This document shows positions 53,001 through 60,505 of a stretch of 64,000 nucleotides of DNA, piece by piece. The stretch comes from Lactarius indigo. Its lineage: Eukaryota; Basidiomycota; Agaricomycetes; Russulales; Russulaceae. The position numbers were made by a program, and so were the translations under genes. Location: assembly GCA_025766275.1 (NCBI GenBank), contig JAFKAC010000027.1, positions 372,001 through 436,000 of the forward strand, given 5' to 3'. The notes beneath the pieces are model-generated. The model searched no databases. It was given only the letters and a program-made list of their open reading frames with translations, and was not told the origin of the DNA. Position 1 is the stretch's first letter; each line of letters begins with the position of its first letter.

Positions 53001-54851
53001 AATGAAACCACACGGGAGTCCCCCTTTTTCCTCTTATCAGGGTTCAACCCTCGCGCTGATTGGACCGATAGGCCTTCCCCTATCCCACAGGTGTCGCTGA
53101 GGCTAGACCAGTTCAAACAAGTGCGACAGCGCGCCTTCTCCTGCATGCTCAGGGCACAAAAGTCATGGGTCAAGCATAAAGATACGCCTCAGTTCAAAGA
53201 AGGCGACCTCGTGTGGCTAGAAGGACGCCACTTACGTACTCACCAACCAACCGCAAAACTAGCGGCCAAACGGCATGGACCATTTAAGGTCATCCAGGTG
53301 ATGTCCCCTGTCAACTACCGCCTTGAACTTCCCACGCAGTGGAGCATCCACGATGTCTTCCACATAGATCTTCTCACACCTTATCGCGAAACACCCACGC
53401 ACGGACCAAACTATCAGCGCCCACCGCCTGATTTGGTCGATAACGAAGAAGAATACGAGGTCGAGAAGATTCTAGACTCTCGGCGGTTCGGCAGAAGACG
53501 TCGGCTCCAATACCTCGTGAAATGGAAGGGATACCCAGACTCCGATAACCAGTGGATAGATAAGGATGACGTATTCGCCGACGAAGCCGTTCGGGAATTC
53601 AAACATTCTAACCCCGACAGAGAAACGCATATAAGGATGACCTCCTGTCGTGATAAGTCCCCATCTCCCACTCACTCCATGCCCTCTACTCGACACAATG
53701 ACCAGCTCGCACTCCTCTCTACCCTCGTCAACGACTCCTCCGCCACGCTTGTCAACCCCGACTCCGCCAACGACACCGCAACCGCTAACACTGCGAATGG
53801 AAGCCGTACCTCCATGCAGCATGAGGAAGACGGCCCTATCACTGGTGAAGAATTGCACCAGACACTGCAACGATTCCCTATGCCCATACAGGGAACTCTC
53901 GACGACGATCCAGCAGCAACTCAACCAACACCTCTGCCAATGTACGCCCTCACAAACCCCGACACCGGTGAGCCCGAAGTCTTCCTCACCGAAGACGAGC
54001 TCTTTCGGCTTCAAGCAGCTGTCCCGCGCGGTGAAGCCACCAGACGCCATGAAGAGGTACGAACAAGAATGGAAGGAGACGGCGGGGCGGTGGCAGCAGG
54101 AGCAACTGCATATCGCCGCCTGCCGACACCGAATGATGAAGGAGCGGAGGGAGTACTGGACGAAGATGAGGATGAAGACGAGCTTGGAGACCACTACCCC
54201 ATCAGGCACACGTTCCTTAATCATGAATTCTACGCTGAAGATCCAGCCGCCACTCCCTACCTCGTCGACGCAGCGGGGGGACCTCTACACAGAGGACGAG
54301 TCGCCATGGCACAAGCGGCTCGTTATACACCAATGGGCGAACGAGACCCAGCAACCCGGCTCGTCGTCCCTGAAGGGTTCCGGGTCAATCGAGGACCCGA
54401 TTACGTTCCGTTCCCGATCAAACTCCCCAACGGACCAACGGTACAGGCATCTCACGTACAGGTTATCCGAGGAGGAGACCCCTTCGTACTCAGACTAGCT
54501 CCGGGGTCGGGCTTCCTTTATGGTAAACCCCTTTATGCTACCCCTCACCTTCCAAAAAACAACCGCGCATTCATTCCACATGAGGAGTATTTCATGCTCC
54601 GCGATCGACATCCCACCGACTTGCTGCTTACGTGCATTGGGGATGTCACCCTCACTCAAGAGCTGCGACGGTTCCGGCAGTTCGCCTTCGCCGAAGACCA
54701 ACTGGAGAAGCGGATGCGGCAGTTGCAGATGGAAAGGGAAATGGTAGCCGCCGACAAAAAGGACAGTCTTTATCGATTGGAACATGCTAACATACTGGCA
54801 AGGATGGAAGACGAGGCGGAACGAATGAGGCAGGAATCGGTAGCGGATTAG
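50067..54851 (+). CDS. pol: Ty3-3 Pol, intact, about 1594 aa
   Basis: Protease DSGATHCFM is near 50200. RT runs from PLPLISDLITDLSNAHIYTKLD to YMDDIG (near 51287). RNase H has VDASGFATGAVLLQ. Integrase HHCC has HPGIKRTLQLTERHYWWP and CAECQRHK. D, D and E lie in AVDFITKLP, ISDRDPRFASKF and TDGQSERTNQW. The chromodomain has LQYLVKWKGYPDSDNQW near 53508. About 420 further residues follow: a variable stretch, then VPEGFRVNRGP, ASHVQVIRGGDP, LYGKPLYA and a coiled, charged C-terminus (YRLEHANILARMEDEAERM). Stop TAG is at 54849-54851. No lesion. Function of the extension is unknown. Confidence 0.93.
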   Translation, partial: SGRLNPSAWVRAVNCNSVIMTRYRSMRVPVSIRTSYAMADIRALVDSGATHCFMKPSFAKRMGLGTKPLDVPKKIWNIDNTENRSGRITHYTDVDVQTKGIHKEIRFLITDIGNEDIVLGYPWLAIYDPHIKWSQAAIHEDMLPIIIRSTNPYLKATTIAAITSQNDDYEVVHSCVITDEQRQQFEEGCQIRATATDLAIAAQQYTTKAELPPEYREFERLFSEEASDRFPPGRPWDHAIEFKPGTADAIDCKIYPMTQEEDKKLREWIDEQLKKGYIRPSKSPYASSFFFIKKKDGKLRPVQDYRKINAVTIRNQYPLPLISDLITDLSNAHIYTKLDVRWGYNNIRIKEGDEEKAAFKTRYGLFEPTVMFFGLTNSLATFQTMMNFIFRDVIAKHEKRGTTIRVYMDDIGIATGLSHSLPDHIDTVKDVLRVSAEHDLYYKLEKCLFHSLRMDYLGVILEKGVTRMDPVKISGIKDWPTPTKVKDVRSFLGFCNFYRPFIRGFATKARPLNKLTRKDTEWHWGNEEEKAFQDLKTLVTSEPVLAHPDLTQQFELEVDASGFATGAVLLQRKADGKRHPIGYYSSTLNEAERNYDIYDLELLAIVKAFRHWRPLLAGSPHKIKVFSDHLNLQYWKSPQKISRRITREVLELSEYDFEIHHIKGTSNGRADALSRRPDYDQGENDNEGITVLPESVFARATTLEEPRHPHWRPEILPVEMTPEHPIYEQDTAKLKPWVDAHKLKDIEGTWYKDGRRVVTGGIHDKRTIIAAHHDSPVYGHPGIKRTLQLTERHYWWPQMKNDVMDYVKGCAECQRHKVNLRPIRAPLQPIYPKPEALPFETIAVDFITKLPVSRGYDSILTVTDHDCTKAAVFIPCNEEITAEGTAALYVSHVFPRFGLPSRVISDRDPRFASKFMREICKILGISQNISTAYHPRTDGQSERTNQWLEQYLRFWVNKRQDDWVRYLPMAEFTHNNWPNETTRESPFFLLSGFNPRADWTDRPSPIPQVSLRLDQFKQVRQRAFSCMLRAQKSWVKHKDTPQFKEGDLVWLEGRHLRTHQPTAKLAAKRHGPFKVIQVMSPVNYRLELPTQWSIHDVFHIDLLTPYRETPTHGPNYQRPPPDLVDNEEEYEVEKILDSRRFGRRRRLQYLVKWKGYPDSDNQWIDKDDVFADEAVREFKHSNPDRETHIRMTSCRDKSPSPTHSMPSTRHNDQLALLSTLVNDSSATLVNPDSANDTATANTANGSRTSMQHEEDGPITGEELHQTLQRFPMPIQGTLDDDPAATQPTPLPMYALTNPDTGEPEVFLTEDELFRLQAAVPRGEATRRHEEVRTRMEGDGGAVAAGATAYRRLPTPNDEGAEGVLDEDEDEDELGDHYPIRHTFLNHEFYAEDPAATPYLVDAAGGPLHRGRVAMAQAARYTPMGERDPATRLVVPEGFRVNRGPDYVPFPIKLPNGPTVQASHVQVIRGGDPFVLRLAPGSGFLYGKPLYATPHLPKNNRAFIPHEEYFMLRDRHPTDLLLTCIGDVTLTQELRRFRQFAFAEDQLEKRMRQLQMEREMVAADKKDSLYRLEHANILARMEDEAERMRQESVAD
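51428..51462 (+). promoter_or_regulatory. Internal hairpin plus central polypurine tract, Ty3-3
   Basis: GGATTACC-TGGG-GGTAATCC (51428-51447) is followed by GAAAAGGGGGTGA (51450-51462), identical over 13 bases to the 3' polypurine tract at 54871-54883 of the same element. The coding product there is VILEKGVTR. Confidence 0.65.
53698..54498 (+). CDS. Candidate overlapping +1 ORF in the Ty3-3 pol extension
   Basis: An ATG-started frame of 266 codons inside pol, +1 relative to it. It shares with the Ty3-1 and Ty3-2 counterparts a Trp-containing charged helix (QEWKETAGRWQQEQL) and a GSGSIEDPITF motif near its end. Ser/Thr/Pro-rich elsewhere. No known family. Translation is unproven. Confidence 0.4.
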   Translation: MTSSHSSLPSSTTPPPRLSTPTPPTTPQPLTLRMEAVPPCSMRKTALSLVKNCTRHCNDSLCPYRELSTTIQQQLNQHLCQCTPSQTPTPVSPKSSSPKTSSFGFKQLSRAVKPPDAMKRYEQEWKETAGRWQQEQLHIAACRHRMMKERREYWTKMRMKTSLETTTPSGTRSLIMNSTLKIQPPLPTSSTQRGDLYTEDESPWHKRLVIHQWANETQQPGSSSLKGSGSIEDPITFRSRSNSPTDQRYRHLTYRLSEEETPSYSD

Positions 54852-54870
54852 TGAGGTGGGCCTCACTCCT

Positions 54871-54883
54871 GAAAAGGGGGTGA
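54871..54883 (+). promoter_or_regulatory. Ty3-3 3' polypurine tract
   Basis: GAAAAGGGGGTGA ends at the base before the LTR. Confidence 0.85.
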
Positions 54884-55391
54884 TGTTACGGTACGGACTT
54901 GGTGACTCATTACACACGACTCATGACTGGTTATGACTACGGTCCGGTATTAGTATTAGTCATGGACTCTTACATCGTATCAGTCAGCATAGTAGTTCGC
55001 ATGTGATTGTGACTCATGTATGACTCATTTCTAGGATAGCTGTACTAGGGTTCGAGCTAGTTACGCTATTGGTCACATACTATTCCAGCGGCACTTTAAA
55101 GCCCGCGTGTATCTGTATAAGTAGTTGACTCGGAAGACCAAGAGTCCCCATCTTGGTCTTCTTCAATCCACCATCTTGACTCGTCTCTTGTCTGCCTTAG
55201 TCTTCGACTAAGTGCGCTTCCACTTCTGTCCACCAAGGGACAGTACTTCTTCATCTTAGCTGCGGCGTGTGCTAGGGAGCCCCCGTTCAGCTTGCATTGG
55301 GTTGACACGTGATCCCCATTCGCCTAACTTTCGCTAAGTCGACTACGCCTTCTTCGAGTCCAAGTCGGACTAACGCTGGTGGAGCGTAACA
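54884..55391 (+). repeat. Ty3-3 3' LTR (508 bp)
   Basis: It pairs with 40969-41476 and is followed by the target duplication GCCAC. Confidence 0.94.
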
Positions 55392-55396
55392 GCCAC

Positions 55397-55960
55397 GACC
55401 CTGGCCTACTCGACCACCTTCGACTTTGTCCTGCTCTTCAAGCTTCAAGTTCGACGCCGTCCTCGAGTCGGATGCGTAACCGCACACGGAGTTTGCACTC
55501 CTATGGATATTCTTAAGTGGAAGGCTTGACGACCCGCATGCCAGATAGCATACGCATGTAGACACCGAGGAACACGGTACGTATCCGGGAGTTTGTCTCT
55601 CTTCGACGCACTGCTCTTTGACGACAGTGCAAAAAGCAAATGCCGGTCTGGATGCCATTTGACTCAAGTGCAACGTGCGTCTACTAGGTCTTACTGGCCA
55701 TGTATTCCAGAGCACCAATCAGGACCCTACTACGTGCAAGTAGCTGCTGCGCTGCAGGTGTCCGCAACCCAATTCGAGCGCTGGATTATGATTGTGAGCT
55801 CTCCCCCGTTCCTTTTCTTCCAGACATTAACCATATATTGAGGTTATCGTAAATAAGGCGATCCGCACTGGCTTGTCAACGGACAAGCTCACGCAGGCCG
55901 TCAGAATTTGCGCGCTGCGGAGTGCATATTTGGTTTGACTCCAAGCTTCACCTTAACACT
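55397..55960 (+). pseudogene. Unknown host gene fragment, continuation of 40711-40968
   Basis: 55397-55580 resembles 28480-28620, and 55590-55960 resembles 26960-27400, including a GTGAGC donor-like site at the same place. Stops interrupt every frame. The gene is not identified; its copies flank the DUF6535 genes. Confidence 0.35.
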
Positions 55961-57129
55961 GTGCACTCCTGACTTCCTGTAGCCAAACTCGCCTTCCTCT
56001 CCGCCTGCCTCCCAATGCAGATAACGCACGGAAACATAGGCACTCCACCACGCTGCGACGATACAGTATTGTGGATTCCGAAACCTGATCTGGACTATGT
56101 GCGTGATTGCGAACATAGTTGGACGAGTCCTCATAAGGCACTTCTCTACATTGACGTTCCCTCATGAAGGGCAGGGCATTGCCTCTTATGAGAAATGGGC
56201 AGAGGCGCTTTGCAGAGGCTGAAAATTAAGTAAGTTGGGTTAGAGCATTGTCTAAAATTTCGTGTATTAGGGGACGATAGTTAGTTTTAGGCGTCGTCGT
56301 AAGTGGTCGTGGTCGAGTCTCTTGCCTGACCTGGTTTGGGAAGCTTATCACTCGCGGTTGAACGGGGTGAAAAGAGGGTCTGCGGGATGTAGCCGCAAGT
56401 CATCTGGCTCCCCACAAACCCAACACCGGCGGTCTAGATCAGGAATATATTTTCTGAACAGATATGCGTCTGGTGGGAATCCAGTAGACATTGACGAAAG
56501 AGAATGCAGAGTTATCCTGCGAAGTCGGGTTATGTCCTGGGTTTACATTACGATCAAGCTGTGAAGGTGGCACGCAAGACTCTGTCATGTTCGGTGACTT
56601 GAAAGTCTGTGCATTTTCTTGGACCTGGCCATCAAAGTTGGTTCCCGTATGAAAGCTCAGATAACGTTATCTGGATATTCACGGTGACATCGGGGCGACT
56701 TGTCTTATGACCTGGCTTGAATAGAGTCCGCGATCAAGTGATGTGTATGCAGTCCCCCCATGTGGCCCGGGAATCGAGCAATTCTCGCCTTCCTCGCTCA
56801 CATCCTCCACTCTAGTACTCGCAGTTATACATACTTACTACCTATTCTCAAAAAACAAAAAAAGTACAGTTAGCAAGAGCCTGGGGAGCGCCAATACTTC
56901 GAGTTTTTCTATGTAGGTCAGGGGAGATGTGCAGTGCTGATTGAGAGGGAAGTATGAGAGCGTCTTTCTCGCGGGAATACATAGAGAAATATGATAATGG
57001 AAGAAACACAGATGTCACACATATTTTTCCGGATCTTGTAAGTGTGGTATTAGATACATCAGAAAATCCAGAAACGAGAGTGCCACACATTTAAGGCACA
57101 ACAAGAACACATATTATATGAGGGATGCT
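55961..57129. other. Intergenic, no supported feature
   Basis: Only short unrelated frames are seen. The right part (about 56800-57129) lies 3' of the minus-strand DUF6535 tail and is probably its 3' untranslated region. Confidence 0.5.
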
Positions 57130-57388
57130 TCACGCGATATCATACTGGTCATACGAGGTGTGTGGAGGGTGGGGTCCTGTATTCACGACAACATGAGGGC
57201 ATTGCGAAGGACTTGCGATGGCTGCGTGAGTAACTGACGACACTGGCGGAAACTGTGGTGGAAGATCTGGGGCAGTCATAACATTTTCAAGAACCATCGA
57301 AGGGGGGTCAAGAGCGTCCCTTTCCTTGTGCAACGCAGCCATCGTGCCACTCTCTCCCTCAGCCGTGCCGTCCAAGCCAGGTGCAGAG
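57130..57388 (-). pseudogene. DUF6535 gene 3, C-terminal tail, cut by Ty3-5
   Basis: The minus frame ending at TGA (57130-57132) encodes SAPGL, ERDALDPPS, ENVMTAPD and ends SYDQYDIA. Gene 2 has SAPYL, ENDALNPPS, ENAMATLD and ends CCSYDIV at the same positions. The gene body lies to the right of Ty3-5, outside the window. Ty3-5 inserted in the tail-coding region, next to CAGAG. Confidence 0.72.
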
Positions 57389-57801
57389 TGTCATGAACAC
57401 CCCTATCTTTTTCCTACCTCTCTCCTTCTCCCCTCACACTTCGCAGCTCTGCTGGCATTCGTCCTGCTGGCATCTGCTTCGCTGGCACTTGTCTCGCTGG
57501 CATCTGCCTTGCTGGCATTCGCCTTGCTGGCACTCCTGGACATTAGCTATATAAACCCTGTAATGTACACTGTATTTCCTTAGCTTTGGCTTCGTCAATA
57601 TACTGTCTAGTCCCATCAAGTGCCTCCCCCTCATCTCTATCACAGTCCTCTTCTCTGAAGCCTTGTTGCCTTGAGCTATATCAAGGAATGCTCACAGACT
57701 TGGGCGCCGTTCTGCTCAGCAGCGGACCAACTCAGTATCCTTTGCCCTAGGCAGGACCTGTTACAGACCGACCCAACGCACGCCCCGACAGTGGCGTGAC
57801 A
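57389..57801 (+). repeat. Ty3-5 5' LTR (413 bp)
   Basis: It begins TGTCATGAAC and ends GGCGTGACA. TATAAA at 57550 precedes TAGCTTTGGCTT (57581-57592), the inferred RNA start region. A short upstream ORF (ATG in the leader, about 20 codons) lies between the start and gag. Confidence 0.92.
57451..57540 (+). repeat. 15-bp minisatellite, six units, in the Ty3-5 LTR
   Basis: Six consecutive 15-base units each begin GCTGGCA. They end seven bases before the TATATAAA box. The same array is in the 3' LTR (63874-63963). It may be an upstream activating array; this is inferred from position only. Confidence 0.8.
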
Positions 57802-57802
57802 T

Positions 57803-57814
57803 AAGCCAAAGCTA
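57803..57814 (+). promoter_or_regulatory. Ty3-5 primer-binding site, self-primer type
   Basis: AAGCCAAAGCTA is exactly complementary over 12 bases to TAGCTTTGGCTT at 57581-57592. The sequence differs from the AAGACCAAGAT of the other Ty3 elements, but pairing with the element's own start is kept. Confidence 0.75.
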
Positions 57815-57835
57815 CAGACCTCGGAACTAGCCACC

Positions 57836-59551
57836 GTGGCTAGCATCGAACTTGACCTCCTCTCGGACGACCAGTGGACCGAAGTCTTTCGTCGTTGGAA
57901 CGACGACCTCCCGATACACGTCTTAGGCACTGCCTTTTGGAACACCACTCACACCGATCGCCGCGGAGGCTACCGCGCTCTCTTACAGGGAAGGACCTGT
58001 TACCTCGAATTTATTAACCACCGTTGGCACATCCTCGAAAAGCGAGGAACTGAGTTCTACACGAGAACCTCTCTCTGTATCCCGCGCAACAACGACTTTG
58101 AACTAGGGTGGTGGAACCCAGAGGACGCTGAGAACCCCGAAAGATATTTCCTCGAAAACCCCGAATCCTTCCCAGAACCAACTGCACCCGCTCGCATAAA
58201 CTCTCCCGCAGAGGAGGATTACCCCAGCGATAACCAGGAAGCACCTGCTGAAACATCAGTACCAGTTGGAAACGAGCTCGCCGAAGCCCTAGAAAACGTA
58301 CCCATCGACGCCCCGGACTTTTGGCACCAGATTGCAGCTGCCTCCACGCCCGTCTCACCCGTATTCCCACCTCTTCCTACTGTCACCACACCACCCGTCA
58401 TCACCTCGCCAGCACCTGCCATGTCCTCAGGATCCGCAGCTAACGCCTCTTCAGGAGGGAAGCTCAGCAGCAACGCCCCAGCCACATTTGATGGCTCCCG
58501 CGATAAGTCGAAAAAGTTCTTGAGAGAATTCGACCTATATCGCGGCATGAACGAAGATTCATCCGTTATCCGATCACCTTATCAGCGCGTATTCCTAGCG
58601 CTCTCCTTCATTCGCGGACCGAACGTTGACGACTGGGTCGACACCCAACTGGAAGGATTACGCGCAAAAGTCAACGGCACCGCTACAGCAGCAGCCGTTC
58701 CTAAGACAGAAGAGTCGCTGTGGAACGACTTCGTCACCAGTTTTAAATCAGCTTACACCAACGTCACCGAGAAGCAGGACGCTTACCAGCTCCTGAAAGC
58801 ACTCCAAATGAAAGGAGCAGACCTCGACACGTATACCGCCACGTTTCAGAACCTTGCCGCGAAGGCAGGATACGCTCTTGATGCCGCAGCCACGGTTGAC
58901 CTCTATTCGGGAGGGCTGCCGCGTGGCCTCTTATCGGCCATCTTGAAACGCGACGCGGTCCCCGAAACATTCACACAGTGGGTCGAATCGGCCCAAAAAG
59001 AGCAGCGAAAATACGCGATGCTTCGCGCTCGTGTCGGCCTCAACGACGGAGGCAAAAAGATTGGCGGAAAGACTAAACAAGAATGGTTTCAGCTGTTCAA
59101 TTCGAGTGGCAACCACGGAGGAGGACGACGCACCAATAACCAACCCAGTCAACAGACCACGATCCCGACTCGCGATCCCGATGCGATGGATGTCGATCGC
59201 GCTCGTATCACGCTAACTGACGAAGAGATGCAACGTTGCCGTTCAGAAGGACGTTGCTTCCGTTGCTTCGGAAAAGGACATCTATCCCGCGATTGCCCGA
59301 AGCGATCGTCTAGCCAGGTCAGTGGAGGAGCAACAACGATCCACCAGAACGACAATCGTCGTGGAAATACGACTTCCGCACGCATCGCCGAAGTCGAACC
59401 AACCCCACCACCAGTAGCACCCGTTCCCAGCACCACCGCACCAACCCAGTCCAAGAAGAACGGTGACAGCTTCGTCGCCCAAGTCCGCGCCATGAAAAAC
59501 GACGAAAAAGAGGCCATCCTCGACGCCCTCTTCACAGACGAGGATTTTTAG
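57836..59551 (+). CDS. gag: Ty3-5 Gag, about 571 aa, GTG-started
   Basis: The frame opens at a GTG in the context GCCACCGTGG, the ideal vertebrate-type start context except for G in place of A. No in-frame ATG is near. In order: an N-terminal domain with DQWTEVFRRWNDDLP; an acidic, Pro-rich linker; a capsid region (VFLALSFIRGPNVDDWVDTQL ... YQLLKALQMKGADLDTYTATF); DPDAMDVDRAR; and the zinc knuckle CFRCFGKGHLSRDC. It ends DEDF and TAG at 59549-59551. Confidence 0.88.
   Translation: MASIELDLLSDDQWTEVFRRWNDDLPIHVLGTAFWNTTHTDRRGGYRALLQGRTCYLEFINHRWHILEKRGTEFYTRTSLCIPRNNDFELGWWNPEDAENPERYFLENPESFPEPTAPARINSPAEEDYPSDNQEAPAETSVPVGNELAEALENVPIDAPDFWHQIAAASTPVSPVFPPLPTVTTPPVITSPAPAMSSGSAANASSGGKLSSNAPATFDGSRDKSKKFLREFDLYRGMNEDSSVIRSPYQRVFLALSFIRGPNVDDWVDTQLEGLRAKVNGTATAAAVPKTEESLWNDFVTSFKSAYTNVTEKQDAYQLLKALQMKGADLDTYTATFQNLAAKAGYALDAAATVDLYSGGLPRGLLSAILKRDAVPETFTQWVESAQKEQRKYAMLRARVGLNDGGKKIGGKTKQEWFQLFNSSGNHGGGRRTNNQPSQQTTIPTRDPDAMDVDRARITLTDEEMQRCRSEGRCFRCFGKGHLSRDCPKRSSSQVSGGATTIHQNDNRRGNTTSARIAEVEPTPPPVAPVPSTTAPTQSKKNGDSFVAQVRAMKNDEKEAILDALFTDEDF
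59542..59548 (+). promoter_or_regulatory. -1 frameshift site GGATTTT, Ty3-5 gag/pol
   Basis: It is read G GAT TTT TAG in gag, directly before the stop. CGAA-T-CCCA and TGGGTTCG around CGGCC form an eight-pair stem with one bulged T nine bases downstream. The -1 frame continues into NPTAWVRAF and protease. Confidence 0.77.
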
Positions 59552-59957
59552 CCAGCTCGAATCCCACGGCCTGGGTTCGAGCCTTCAAAGTAGACAGCAT
59601 GTATGTATGCCGACGAAACAGCCTGCAAATATCAGTCACCTTTCGATCTACTTGTGAAACGGCCAAAATCGCGCTCGTTGACAGCGGCGCAACCAAAAAC
59701 TTCATTCACTCCAGAGTCGCTCAACGACTACAACTCCCCACACGACAACTCACCATGGCTCGAACAATTCGGAATGTCGATGGCACCGAAAACCGTGCAG
59801 GACGAATCGACAAATATGTTGCATTGAAAGTACGACTTGGAAATCGACAAACGATCCAACGATTTTATATTACAGACCTAGGAAACGACGATATCCTACT
59901 AGGGTACCCCTGGCTTCAGCAATTCGAGCCCACAATCGACTGGAAACAAGGAGTACT
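59548..59957 (+). pseudogene. pol: Ty3-5 Pol, N-terminal part (protease), cut by solo LTR
   Basis: Protease active site DSGATKNFI (near 59680) and the flap region (DILLGYPWLQQFEP) are present. The frame is cut at GTACT by the LTR at 59958 and resumes in phase at 60506. Joined Pol would be about 1234 residues without a stop. Confidence 0.88.
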
Positions 59958-60500
59958 TGTTGAGACGCGACTATTAAAGTCATATGTCTCGTGGGATCTG
60001 ATTGAGTCAGCCCACATACTATATACGGTATCTGTCCCTTATGGACTTATGGACACTCCGGACTCATACGGACCGCTTTTGTTTATCTTTATTGTTAAGA
60101 CCTATATATGGTTCTTATTGTTCTTTCTATTGTTAAGATACCGGTATTGTCTGCTTTAGGCAGTTATTGTTCTCTGCCATCCAATGGTGTTTCTCCCTCT
60201 GGCGCACAGACCACCTGTATTGTGTTTGAGTCACCAGTGCGCACAGACCATTATTAGCTAAGCGTCCTGTATAAAAGGACTGCTGTTTTCGCCCTTACAC
60301 TTCAGAGTTCCCTTCACCTCTGAAGTGTAAGTCCCTTCCTCTTTACTTCTCTTATTACCTTTACTCATAGGCGTTGCTTCTCTATAGTAACTTGTCCTAC
60401 TAGGTATGCAGTTGTAATAGAGTTCCCTTCACCTCTGAAGTTAACTTGTCCTACTAGCTGTCCAAGCTTATCCCTTGCTTGTTAGTTCTGCGCTTCAACA
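59958..60500 (+). mobile_element. Copia-1-type solo LTR (543 bp) in Ty3-5 pol
   Basis: The target duplication GTACT is at 59953-59957 and 60501-60505. Block X is at 60304-60326, the intron-like segment at 60327-60387 (GTAAGT..TATAG), block Y at 60388-60403, and the joined second X and Y at 60419-60457. Block Y differs from those of Copia-1 and Copia-2, yet matches its own second copy. Confidence 0.94.
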
Positions 60501-60505
60501 GTACT

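Larger units (their letters stand above)
40969..55391 (+). mobile_element. Ty3-3, chromodomain Ty3/Gypsy retrotransposon with Ty3-4 nested in gag
   Basis: Two 508-bp LTRs lie at 40969-41476 and 54884-55391. The target duplication GCCAC is at 40964-40968 and 55392-55396. The LTRs differ at only a few positions. Pol is fully open. Gag is open apart from the Ty3-4 insertion at CTATC, and the frame is restored when 42136-48747 is removed. So Ty3-3 was complete when Ty3-4 arrived. Confidence 0.94.

Noticed and set aside
55961..57129. A gene between the unknown fragment and the DUF6535 tail
   Set aside because: Only short frames with no motif, repeat or splice pattern were found.
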